From NCBI GenBank assembly GCA_030705945.1, contig JAUZPS010000322.1, forward strand, positions 1-5,835: a stretch of 5,835 nucleotides of DNA. The letters run 5' to 3'. The notes under the pieces are model-generated. The model saw only the letters and a program-made list of their open reading frames with translations, was not told the origin of the DNA and did no database searches. Within the stretch, counting starts at the first letter, position 1. Each line of letters begins with the position of its first letter. The position numbers and the translations under genes were made by a program. Shown here piece after piece: positions 1-5,785 of this stretch. Source of the DNA: Bacillota bacterium. GTDB taxonomy: Bacteria; Bacillota; Clostridia; Acetivibrionales; DSM-2933.

Positions 1-54
1 AAACGCCCTTATAAAAATACTAGAATTAATTTTTTAAGCTCTTCCTCATGCTTC

Positions 55-83
55 TTGACACTGGAGTACAACTTATATATATT
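55..83 (+). promoter_or_regulatory. Probable sigma-A promoter for alaS
   Basis: A perfect -35 hexamer TTGACA (55-60) is followed after 17 bases by TATATT (78-83), one mismatch from the consensus -10. No gene start lies between it and alaS, so the inferred transcript would begin near 90 and carry a leader of about 295 nt. That leader would include the long palindrome at 146-346. The -10 lies inside a 14-bp tandem duplication. Assignment rests on consensus match and spacing only. Confidence 0.55.
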
Positions 84-102
84 TAATTATATATATTTAA
101 TT
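75..102. repeat. 14-bp perfect tandem duplication
   Basis: The sequence ATATATATTTAATT occurs twice back to back (75-88 and 89-102) with no mismatch. Each copy contains a TATATT hexamer (78-83 and 92-97). Only the first is correctly spaced from the TTGACA at 55-60. In such AT-rich DNA this may be simple slippage. Confidence 0.8.
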
Positions 103-116
103 GATATCGATTCAAG

Positions 117-136
117 AATATTAATGATATGGGAAA
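117..136. repeat. 20-bp dispersed direct repeat, copy 1
   Basis: AATATTAATGATATGGGAAA here matches 4426-4445 at 19 of 20 positions in the same orientation; the single difference is A versus G at the thirteenth base. This copy ends ten bases before the palindrome in the alaS leader. The other abuts the stop codon of the aspartokinase-like gene. Function is unknown. Confidence 0.6.
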
Positions 137-145
137 GTTGATTTA

Positions 146-346
146 GGAATGTTGAAAAAATAACTTCCGATAAAATCTTCGCTTACGTGTTCACTTAGGT
201 AGTATCAAGAAAAACTTAGCAACTGGGAGTTTCAAAAACTTGATATAATGGGTTTTCATCATACAAAACTTGAACAAGGAATTTTTTGAAACTCCCTTAA
301 CTCGTGAACACCCGCTCAGAATCGGAAGTAATTTTTCAACCATTCC
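146..346. repeat. 201-bp imperfect palindrome, MITE-like element or structured alaS leader
   Basis: Three nested pairs of inverted segments define one long hairpin. The outer arms 146-171 and 321-346 match at 22 of 26 positions without gaps. GTGTTCAC (187-194) pairs with GTGAACAC (304-311). GGGAGTTTCAAAAA (225-238) pairs perfectly with 283-296, and CTTG (239-242) can pair with CAAG (275-278). The ends are flanked by the same trinucleotide TTA in direct orientation (143-145 and 347-349), as a short target duplication would be. Weaker pairing extends to 138 and 357. No open reading frame of note lies inside, and a TATAAT (244-249) near the centre lacks a good -35. It sits between the likely alaS promoter and the alaS ribosome binding site, so it is probably transcribed. 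I saw no T-box signature. Whether it is a mobile element, a regulatory leader or both is open. Confidence 0.7.
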
Positions 347-385
347 TTACTTATCAATAAAGATCACGCGAGAGGAAGAAAAATA

Positions 386-3028
386 ATGCAAAAACTAGGC
401 TTAAACGAATTGAGAGAAAGATATTTAAAGTTCTTTGAAAGTAAGGGACATTTGCGTCTTCCAAGCTTTCCACTGGTTCCTCTGAATGATGCCAGTCTTT
501 TACTTATAAATTCCGGTATGGCTCCATTAAAGCCATATTTCACCGGTAAAGAAGAACCGCCAAGGAGAAGAGTTACTACATGTCAGAAATGCATAAGAAC
601 TCCTGACATTGAGAACGTCGGAAAAACAGCCAGACATGGCACATTCTTTGAAATGCTGGGAAATTTCTCTTTCGGAGACTACTTTAAAAGTGAAGCTATA
701 CCGTGGGCATGGGAATTTATTACAAAGGACCTTGAACTCCCCGAGGACAGGCTTTATGTTTCAATATATGAGGATGATGACGAAGCGCTTGAAATATGGA
801 ACAAGCAGGTTGGCGTGCCAGTTGAAAAGATAGTCCGCATGGGTAAAAAGGATAACTTCTGGGAAATTGGAACAGGTCCATGCGGTCCATGCTCAGAAAT
901 ATACTTTGACAGAGGAGCGGATAAAGGCTGTGGAAGCCCTGATTGCAAGGTAGGCTGCGACTGCGACAGGTATATCGAATTCTGGAACCTTGTATTCACT
1001 CAGTTTAACAGAGACGATGAAGGCAACTATTCCAGGCTTGCAAAACCTAATATAGATACCGGTATGGGACTTGAAAGGCTTGCTTGTATCATGCAGGACG
1101 TAAACAATCTTTTTGAAGTTGATACGGTGCGTAATGTATTAAATACCGTCTGTAAACTTGCAGGCGTTGATTATGGCAAAAATCCAAAAACGGACGTATC
1201 TATAAGGGTTATCACCGACCATATAAGAAGTACCACTATGATGGTGTCAGATGGTGTAATTCCGTCAAATGAAGGAAGAGGATATGTTTTAAGAAGGCTT
1301 CTAAGAAGAGCCGCAAGACACGGTAAACTTTTAGGGATCAAGGATCAGTTCCTCTTTGATTTGGCGCTTGTTGTAATTAATGAATCCAAAGACGCTTATC
1401 CTGAATTAAAAGAAAAAAGCGATTATATACAAAAAGTAATAAGAATAGAAGAAGAGAAGTTCCAATTCACGATTGATAAAGGGCTGACAATACTTAACGA
1501 ATTTATTAGCGAAGCTAAGTCTAATAAGGAAACAGTTTTAGCCGGAGATATAGTGTTTAAGCTTCATGATACTTATGGATTCCCTCTTGATCTTACAAGA
1601 GAAATCGCAGAGGAGAATGCTCTTTCAATAAATGAAGATGAGTTCAGAGCTGAGATGAACAGACAAAAGCAAATCGCTCAGGATGCTCAGAAAAATAAAG
1701 ACAGTGTCGGCTGGGATGAAAATATATATTCAAAACTTGATAAATCGATTAAGACGGAATTTTTAGGTTATAACAATTTCGAATGTGATTCCAAAATTAT
1801 ATATATTATAAAAAACTCTGAACTTGTGGATAATGCTCAAGAAGGTGAAGAAGCTGTTATAATACTTGATAAGACTCCATTTTATGGCGAAAGCGGCGGT
1901 CAGGCCGGAGATATTGGCTATCTTGAATCATCAATGGCTCTGTTTAGAGTTAATGACTGCCACAAAACGCCGGACGGCAAGTTCCTGCATATAGGAATTG
2001 TTGAAAAAGGATTGTTTGAAAAAGATTCTACTGTAAAGGCCAAGATAGATATTAAAAACAGAATGTCTACAGCTAGAAATCATACAACAACTCACCTGTT
2101 GCAAAAAGCTCTCCGTAATACGCTAGGAAGCCATATAAACCAAGCTGGTTCACTTGTAGAGTCCGATAGACTTAGATTCGACTTTTCACACTTTTCGCAC
2201 GTTACGTCTGAAGAATTAATCAGGATCGAAGCGGAAGTAAACGAGAAAATACTCGAAAGCTTGCCTGTTACATCAACACAAATGAGCATAGACGACGCGA
2301 AAAAACTTGGAGCCACAGCTTTATTTGGAGAAAAGTACGGCAATGTTGTGCGCGTCGTCAAAATCGGGGACTATAGTATGGAACTTTGCGGAGGAACACA
2401 TTTAACAAATACTTCACAGGCTTCCCTTATAAAAATAGTAAGCGAAAGCGGCGTTGCTGCCGGAGTAAGAAGGATTGAAGCCCTCACCGGACTTGGAGCG
2501 ATTAAGTACCTTAATCAAAAAGAAGATCTTCTTGATGAAGTAGCATCAGCTCTTAAAACAAATACAAGCGACTGCGTTAAAAAAGTTGAAGTATTGACAA
2601 ACGAACTAAAATCCAGTCAGAAAGAAATAGAAGGTCTCAGGAATAAATTAGTAAGCAGTTCTATTGATGATATTTTAGCAAAAGCTGTCAGCATCAAAGG
2701 TATTAAGGTTCTTACAGCTCAATACGACCAGCTTGATATGGATGCTCTCAGAAACACTTCCGATATTCTGAAAAACAAGCTTGGATCAGGTGTAATAGTA
2801 ATTGCGTCTAATTTTGAAGGCAAAGTTAATTTTGTTGTTACAGCTACAAAAGATACCTTGAATAAAGGCATTCACTGTGGAAATATAATTAAGGAAACCG
2901 CAAAGATTGCCGGCGGCGGAGGCGGCGGTCGTCCTGATATGGCGCAAGCAGGCGGTAAGGACGCGTCAAAAATCAAGGCTGCTCTTGATTACAGCATTAA
3001 GGTAATCGAAGCGCAAATTAAGGAATAA
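386..3028 (+). CDS. alaS: Alanyl-tRNA synthetase (AlaRS), complete
   Basis: This class II synthetase charges tRNA-Ala with alanine in the cytoplasm and edits misacylated Ser- and Gly-tRNA-Ala. At 880 residues it has the usual full length. The catalytic core (about 1-240) shows motif 2 around RTPDIENVGKTARHGTFFEM (71-90) and motif 3 NIDTGMGLERLA (222-233), with D224 the expected amino-group ligand. A Cys-rich segment (166-193) is, from memory, common in clostridial AlaRS. The tRNA-recognition region includes the DHIR and GRGYVLRRLLRRAARHG stretches (278-313). The editing domain has its zinc ligands as HTTTH (H566, H570) and CGGTH (C668, H672). The C-terminal DHHA1 domain carries six glycines followed by RPDMAQAGG (843-857). 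The ATG is preceded by AGAGGAAG (371-378). The HIT gene follows after 48 bp with no terminator, so the two are probably cotranscribed. No truncation or missing key residue was seen. Confidence 0.98.
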   Translation: MQKLGLNELRERYLKFFESKGHLRLPSFPLVPLNDASLLLINSGMAPLKPYFTGKEEPPRRRVTTCQKCIRTPDIENVGKTARHGTFFEMLGNFSFGDYFKSEAIPWAWEFITKDLELPEDRLYVSIYEDDDEALEIWNKQVGVPVEKIVRMGKKDNFWEIGTGPCGPCSEIYFDRGADKGCGSPDCKVGCDCDRYIEFWNLVFTQFNRDDEGNYSRLAKPNIDTGMGLERLACIMQDVNNLFEVDTVRNVLNTVCKLAGVDYGKNPKTDVSIRVITDHIRSTTMMVSDGVIPSNEGRGYVLRRLLRRAARHGKLLGIKDQFLFDLALVVINESKDAYPELKEKSDYIQKVIRIEEEKFQFTIDKGLTILNEFISEAKSNKETVLAGDIVFKLHDTYGFPLDLTREIAEENALSINEDEFRAEMNRQKQIAQDAQKNKDSVGWDENIYSKLDKSIKTEFLGYNNFECDSKIIYIIKNSELVDNAQEGEEAVIILDKTPFYGESGGQAGDIGYLESSMALFRVNDCHKTPDGKFLHIGIVEKGLFEKDSTVKAKIDIKNRMSTARNHTTTHLLQKALRNTLGSHINQAGSLVESDRLRFDFSHFSHVTSEELIRIEAEVNEKILESLPVTSTQMSIDDAKKLGATALFGEKYGNVVRVVKIGDYSMELCGGTHLTNTSQASLIKIVSESGVAAGVRRIEALTGLGAIKYLNQKEDLLDEVASALKTNTSDCVKKVEVLTNELKSSQKEIEGLRNKLVSSSIDDILAKAVSIKGIKVLTAQYDQLDMDALRNTSDILKNKLGSGVIVIASNFEGKVNFVVTATKDTLNKGIHCGNIIKETAKIAGGGGGGRPDMAQAGGKDASKIKAALDYSIKVIEAQIKE

Positions 3029-3076
3029 TATTATTTGGATAAATGTGATAAACATTTACTAAGTGGAGGGTTTTAT

Positions 3077-3421
3077 ATGAGCGATTGTTTATTTTGTAAG
3101 ATTATTAATAAAACTATTCCTTCAACAGCTGTTTATGAAGATGAATTTGTCTACGCATTTAAAGACATCAACCCCGTTGCTCCGGTTCACGTATTAATTG
3201 TGCCAAAACAGCATATCGCAAATGTGAATGATATCGATGCAAGCAATGCGAAATATCTTATAGACATTCATTTAGCAGCAAAAAAAATCACTGAAGAATT
3301 AGGCATAAAAGACAGCGGGTACAGGTTAATCAACAACTGTGGGTCAGATGGAGGGCAAACAGTTTTCCATCTTCACTACCATCTTATAGGCGGAAAAAAT
3401 CTAGGACTAAACTTGTTGTAA
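3077..3421 (+). CDS. HIT-family (histidine triad, HinT-like) nucleotide hydrolase
   Basis: This 114-residue protein has the length of HinT/PKCI-type HIT hydrolases. These are cytoplasmic enzymes that cleave AMP from phosphoramidates and, in studied members, from aminoacyl-adenylates. The catalytic triad is HLHYH near the C-terminus (H98, H100, H102), preceded by GQTVF. An N-terminal CLFC (C4, C7) and H46 fit the zinc site found in many bacterial members. INPVAPVHVLIVPKQHI (31-47) is the typical HIT core strand region. The ATG at 3077 is chosen because GGAGGG (3065-3070) lies six bases upstream; an in-frame TTG at 3035 would place that site inside the gene. The position 48 bp behind alaS suggests one operon, and a link to aminoacyl-adenylate clean-up is my inference. 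The physiological substrate is not shown by the sequence. Confidence 0.93.
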   Translation: MSDCLFCKIINKTIPSTAVYEDEFVYAFKDINPVAPVHVLIVPKQHIANVNDIDASNAKYLIDIHLAAKKITEELGIKDSGYRLINNCGSDGGQTVFHLHYHLIGGKNLGLNLL

Positions 3422-3490
3422 TTTTTGAGTATATCGTATATAATAATATGAAATAAATAGGTTTTTATTGCCGTAACAACATGCATTAAG

Positions 3491-3523
3491 TTCAAGTTTG
3501 AATTAAACTATTAATTCCTTGAA
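3491..3523. other. Hairpin in the gap between the HIT gene and rpsU
   Basis: TTCAAG (3491-3496) pairs with CTTGAA (3518-3523), and GAATTAA (3500-3506) pairs with TTAATTC (3511-3517) around an ACTA loop. A three-base TTT bulge separates the two stems on the left side. The hairpin is AT-rich and no T run follows on either strand, so it is not a standard intrinsic terminator. It is the only stem I can find where alaS-HIT transcription might end before the next promoter. Confidence 0.4.
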
Positions 3524-3551
3524 ATAAGGCAGGTTTAGTACTAAATATCTA

Positions 3552-3581
3552 TTGACTTTATTTTGGTAGTTAATATATAAT
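3552..3581 (+). promoter_or_regulatory. Probable sigma-A promoter for rpsU-yqeY
   Basis: TTGACT (3552-3557) and a perfect TATAAT (3576-3581) are separated by 18 bases; a second TATAAT overlaps at 3581-3586 but is too far from the -35. Transcription would start near 3588, giving rpsU a leader of roughly 90 nt. The leader holds a weak stem: CACT (3595-3598) with AGTG (3627-3630), plus GTCT-ATT with AATAGAC (3615-3621). The rpsU ribosome binding site lies downstream of it. Confidence 0.65.
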
Positions 3582-3680
3582 ATAATATGTGCTTCACTTA
3601 GTCTTATTCCCATTAATAGACAAAATAGTGATTAAAGCTTATACTTGGCACAATTGCTACCATCGGAGGGAGGGAAATAC

Positions 3681-3857
3681 ATGTCTGAAGTAAGGGTTAA
3701 GGAAAACGAATCCCTGGATAGTGCTCTTAAGCGTTTTAAAAGACAATGCGCAAAAGCTGGCGTATTATCAGAAATCAGGAAAAGGGAGCATTATGAAAAG
3801 CCGAGTGTTAAGAGAAAGAAAAAATCTGAGGCTGCAAGAAAAAGAAAATTCAAATAA
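3681..3857 (+). CDS. rpsU: 30S ribosomal protein S21
   Basis: A 58-residue basic protein of the small ribosomal subunit, which in well-studied bacteria sits near the 3' end of 16S rRNA and helps mRNA binding at initiation. The N-terminal MSEVRVKENESLDSALKRFK and the Arg/Lys-rich tail KRKKKSEAARKRKFK are diagnostic, and the length is the family norm. The ATG at 3681 is preceded by an unusually long purine run, GGAGGGAGGG (3665-3674), six bases upstream. An earlier in-frame TTG at 3645 is rejected because it would bury this site and add residues that S21 lacks. yqeY follows after 24 bp, so the two are almost certainly cotranscribed. Confidence 0.98.
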   Translation: MSEVRVKENESLDSALKRFKRQCAKAGVLSEIRKREHYEKPSVKRKKKSEAARKRKFK

Positions 3858-3881
3858 GCCAGGATATTAGGAGGCAAACTT

Positions 3882-4325
3882 ATGTCCCTTAAGGAAAGGC
3901 TACTTGAAGATATGAAAATCGCCATGAGGGATAAGGAAACTCTTAAGAAAAATGCCATCCAAATGGTAAGATCAGCAGTTCTTCAAGTAGAAAAAGACAG
4001 TAAAATTACCCTTGATGATGATAGTATAATAGAAATTATTGCCAAAGAAGTCAAAAAGAGAAGAGATTCACTTCCTGACTTCGAAAAAAGCGGCAGACAG
4101 GATTTGATTGATAACATTAAAACTGAAATAGATGTCTTGATGCTATACTTACCTGAACAACTATCAGAAGAAGAACTTGAAACAATCGTTAAACAAGCGA
4201 TTCAAGATACAGGCGCTTCTTCACCAAGAGACATTGGCAAAATTATGCAAGCAGTTATGCCCAAAGTAAAAGGCAGAGCTGATGGCAGAATAATTAACCA
4301 AATAATTAAAAAAATTCTCGGATAA
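3882..4325 (+). CDS. yqeY: GatB/YqeY-domain protein
   Basis: This 147-residue protein has the typical length of the stand-alone YqeY family. It is related to the C-terminal tRNA-binding tail of the GatB subunit of the Asp/Glu-tRNA amidotransferase. Its cellular role is poorly defined; tRNA interaction is assumed from the relationship. Family signatures are the helical N-terminus MSLKERLLEDMKIAMRDKE, the central LPDFEKSGRQDLI, the LMLYLPEQLSEEEL stretch, and the C-terminal IGKIMQAVMPKVKGRADGR region (118-136). The start is fixed by AGGAGG (3869-3874), seven bases before the ATG. Linkage to rpsU is, from memory, common in Gram-positive bacteria. The stop codon forms part of the terminator stem that ends the operon. 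Confidence 0.95.
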   Translation: MSLKERLLEDMKIAMRDKETLKKNAIQMVRSAVLQVEKDSKITLDDDSIIEIIAKEVKKRRDSLPDFEKSGRQDLIDNIKTEIDVLMLYLPEQLSEEELETIVKQAIQDTGASSPRDIGKIMQAVMPKVKGRADGRIINQIIKKILG

Positions 4326-4349
4326 AGCTCGATGCAAATCGAGCTTTTT
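4324..4349 (+). terminator. Intrinsic terminator of the rpsU-yqeY operon
   Basis: AAAGCTCGAT (4324-4333) and ATCGAGCTTT (4338-4347) form a perfect 10-bp stem closed by a GCAA tetraloop, followed by a T-rich tail. The left arm begins with the last two bases of the yqeY stop codon. On the minus strand the same stem is followed by a shorter T run, so it may also stop transcription from the convergent aspartokinase-like gene, though less well. Confidence 0.92.
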
Positions 4350-4388
4350 ATATTCTTATTTTTTTACTGTCTAAGATAGCCAAATGTA

Positions 4389-4407
4389 AAATCTTTTTCG
4401 CAAGTTA
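4389..4407. repeat. 19-bp repeat flanking the aspartokinase-like gene, downstream copy
   Basis: AAATCTTTTTCGCAAGTTA is the reverse complement of 5704-5722 at 18 of 19 positions, so inverted copies bracket the minus-strand gene. A third, 14-base version (5772-5785) is in the same orientation as this copy. No transposase is present in the window. Confidence 0.6.
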
Positions 4408-4425
4408 TGATAATATAGCTGCAAA

Positions 4426-4445
4426 AATATTAATGATGTGGGAAA
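4426..4445. repeat. 20-bp dispersed direct repeat, copy 2
   Basis: This matches 117-136 at 19 of 20 positions in the same orientation. It ends directly against the stop codon of the minus-strand gene (4446-4448), so it would be the first 20 bases of that gene's 3' untranslated region. No stem or coding role is evident. Confidence 0.6.
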
Positions 4446-5660
4446 TTACCTTACGTTTTCATAAAGTTTAAATTTTTCATGAATGGCCTTAACAGCAATG
4501 TCTGCATATTTTTGGTCTATAAGCGCTGAAATTTTTATTTCAGAGGTTGCGATCATATGAACATTAATGTCACAATCATATAAAGCTTCAAACATTGCGG
4601 CGACTATACCTGGATTATTCACGATACCCGCTCCGACTACAGACACTTTAGAGCATTCATCAGAGCATTTCACCTCCTTTGCGCCTAATAGAGCCAAGTT
4701 GCTGTTTATAACTTTCAAAGTTTTATCAAGACTAGTTTTACTGACTGTAAAAGATATATCCTTCAACTCATCTGTTCCAATTGATTGAAGTATGAGGTCA
4801 ACACTTATATCTTCTTTCGCAAGAAGCGAAAAGAGCCTGAACGCTACCCCTGGTTTATCCTCCACTCCCATTACAGCAATTCTTGCTATTTCACTATCCC
4901 TGGTTACGCCCCTTATAAGCATCTTTTCCATATTGCCTACCTCCCTAACTATCGTTCCGGTTTCATCTTCTAAATCTGATCTTAACACTATCGGTATATT
5001 GTATTTTTTTGCCAGTTCCACTGCTCTGCTATGCAGAACCTGAGCGCCAAGACTCGATAATTCCAACAATTCATCGTACGATATTTCTTCTAGTCTCCCC
5101 ACCTTATCAACAATCTTAGGGTCCGCTGTATAAACCCCGCCACCTTTAGAGTAAATCATACATAAATCCGCTTTTAATACTGCTGTCAAAGCAACAGCCA
5201 CAGCATCACAACCGCCAGGACCAAGAGTTGTTATATCTGAAAACCTGTTTGAACCCTGACCGCCTGCAACAACTACTATATTCCTTTTATCAAGCTCTCT
5301 GAATATTCTTTCAACATCAACTCCCATTATTCTGGCATTACCGTAACTGCTGTCCGTCATTATTCCAGCTTGATAACCTGAAAAAGACACAGCATGGCAT
5401 CCTAAGCTTTCAATTGCCATCGTAAACAATGCTGCTGAAGTCATGCTCCCGGTTGCCAAGAGCATATCCATCTCTCTTTTTGAAGGAGTGTTGTTTATTT
5501 CTGAAACCTTTTTTGCAAGTTCATGTGTCCCTAACGCTGATAAAACTACAACAATAGAATTTCCCAATTCATAAGCTTCAACTATCTTTTTAGCAGAAGA
5601 TATAATGTCTCTAGAATCTTCAAAAAAACCGCTATCGATTTTGTAAACTATTAGACTCAA
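4446..5660 (-). CDS. Aspartokinase-family protein with degenerate kinase site and two ACT domains (probable pseudokinase)
   Basis: Its 404 residues and domain order match a single-function aspartokinase: an amino-acid kinase domain (about 1-240) followed by two ACT domains (about 258-325 and 338-402). True aspartokinases phosphorylate aspartate at the head of lysine, threonine and methionine synthesis. Here most catalytic signatures are changed. The N-terminal KFGGTS is K7-IDSGF, and the acidic residue of STGEQ is S72. LGRGGSD reads LGPGGCD (146-152), with P148 for Arg. YTDVDG reads YSKGGG (170-175), and GAKVLHP reads GAQVLHS (205-211). The overall fold still looks intact (GYQAGI 95-100, SYDELLEL 194-201). 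The ACT part is well conserved, including EDKPGVAFRLF (267-277) and SEIKIS (373-378), where effector amino acids bind in relatives. The frame is open, so this is not a decayed pseudogene. A regulatory or amino-acid-sensing role is inferred; residual activity is not excluded. The gene starts with TTG. Confidence 0.9.
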   Translation of the reverse strand: MSLIVYKIDSGFFEDSRDIISSAKKIVEAYELGNSIVVVLSALGTHELAKKVSEINNTPSKREMDMLLATGSMTSAALFTMAIESLGCHAVSFSGYQAGIMTDSSYGNARIMGVDVERIFRELDKRNIVVVAGGQGSNRFSDITTLGPGGCDAVAVALTAVLKADLCMIYSKGGGVYTADPKIVDKVGRLEEISYDELLELSSLGAQVLHSRAVELAKKYNIPIVLRSDLEDETGTIVREVGNMEKMLIRGVTRDSEIARIAVMGVEDKPGVAFRLFSLLAKEDISVDLILQSIGTDELKDISFTVSKTSLDKTLKVINSNLALLGAKEVKCSDECSKVSVVGAGIVNNPGIVAAMFEALYDCDINVHMIATSEIKISALIDQKYADIAVKAIHEKFKLYENVR

Positions 5661-5668
5661 TTCGAAAA

Positions 5669-5674
5669 CCTCCC
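5669..5674 (-). promoter_or_regulatory. Ribosome binding site deciding the TTG start of the aspartokinase-like gene
   Basis: On the minus strand GGGAGG lies eight bases before the TTG at 5660-5658. No in-frame ATG lies near, and translation from this TTG begins MSLIVYK, matching the usual aspartokinase opening (M-x-LIVQK). This supports TTG as the true start. A possible extended -10, TGTAAAAT, lies just upstream of the site, but no convincing -35 accompanies it. Confidence 0.8.
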
Positions 5675-5703
5675 GATATAGTATTTTACAGATGAAATCT
5701 ATA

Positions 5704-5785
5704 TAAGTTGCGAAAAAGATTTCACATCAAAAATGCAGTTAAAACGTCTGCATTTTATTATCAAAGCTGAACTTTTCGCAACTTA
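5704..5785. repeat. Nested inverted repeat (hairpin within hairpin) upstream of the aspartokinase-like gene
   Basis: The outer arms are TAAGTTGCGAAAAAG (5704-5718) and CTTTTCGCAACTTA (5772-5785), fully paired apart from one bulged A. Inside, AAAATGCAG (5730-5738) pairs perfectly with CTGCATTTT (5748-5756) around a nine-base loop. The left outer arm extends into the 19-bp repeat also found inverted at 4389-4407. If transcribed on the minus strand it would form a leader structure about 30 bases before the ribosome binding site. The inner stem, followed by T-rich sequence, resembles a weak terminator on both strands. It does not resemble a lysine riboswitch, which is much larger. The remaining 5786-5835 shows nothing I can assign. 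Confidence 0.65.

Noticed and set aside
9..89. Short minus-strand frame ending at 9-11 with a Lys/Glu-rich peptide (VKKHEEELKKL)
   Set aside because: It looks like a protein C-terminus, but an in-frame stop lies at 87-89 and no ribosome binding site is evident, leaving at most about 25 residues; no support as a gene or as the tail of one.
90..385. T-box riboswitch ahead of alaS
   Set aside because: A T-box is often found before synthetase genes in Gram-positive bacteria, but I see no conserved GGTGGNACCGCG-type T-box sequence, no terminator/antiterminator pair and no T run before the gene.
754..2361. Minus-strand and other-frame open frames inside alaS (754-999, 2092-2361, 609-833)
   Set aside because: They lie opposite or within a fully conserved alaS and have no recognisable domain; their composition follows from the alaS codons.
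3035..3076. N-terminal extension of the HIT protein from a TTG at 3035
   Set aside because: The strong GGAGGG at 3065-3070 fits the ATG at 3077, and HIT proteins begin at the MSDCLFC segment.
3645..3680. N-terminal extension of S21 from a TTG at 3645
   Set aside because: It would include the ribosome binding site and adds 12 residues absent from the 58-residue family.
4567..5043. Plus-strand open frames opposite the aspartokinase-like gene
   Set aside because: Antisense shadows of a conserved coding region, without ribosome binding sites or recognisable domains.
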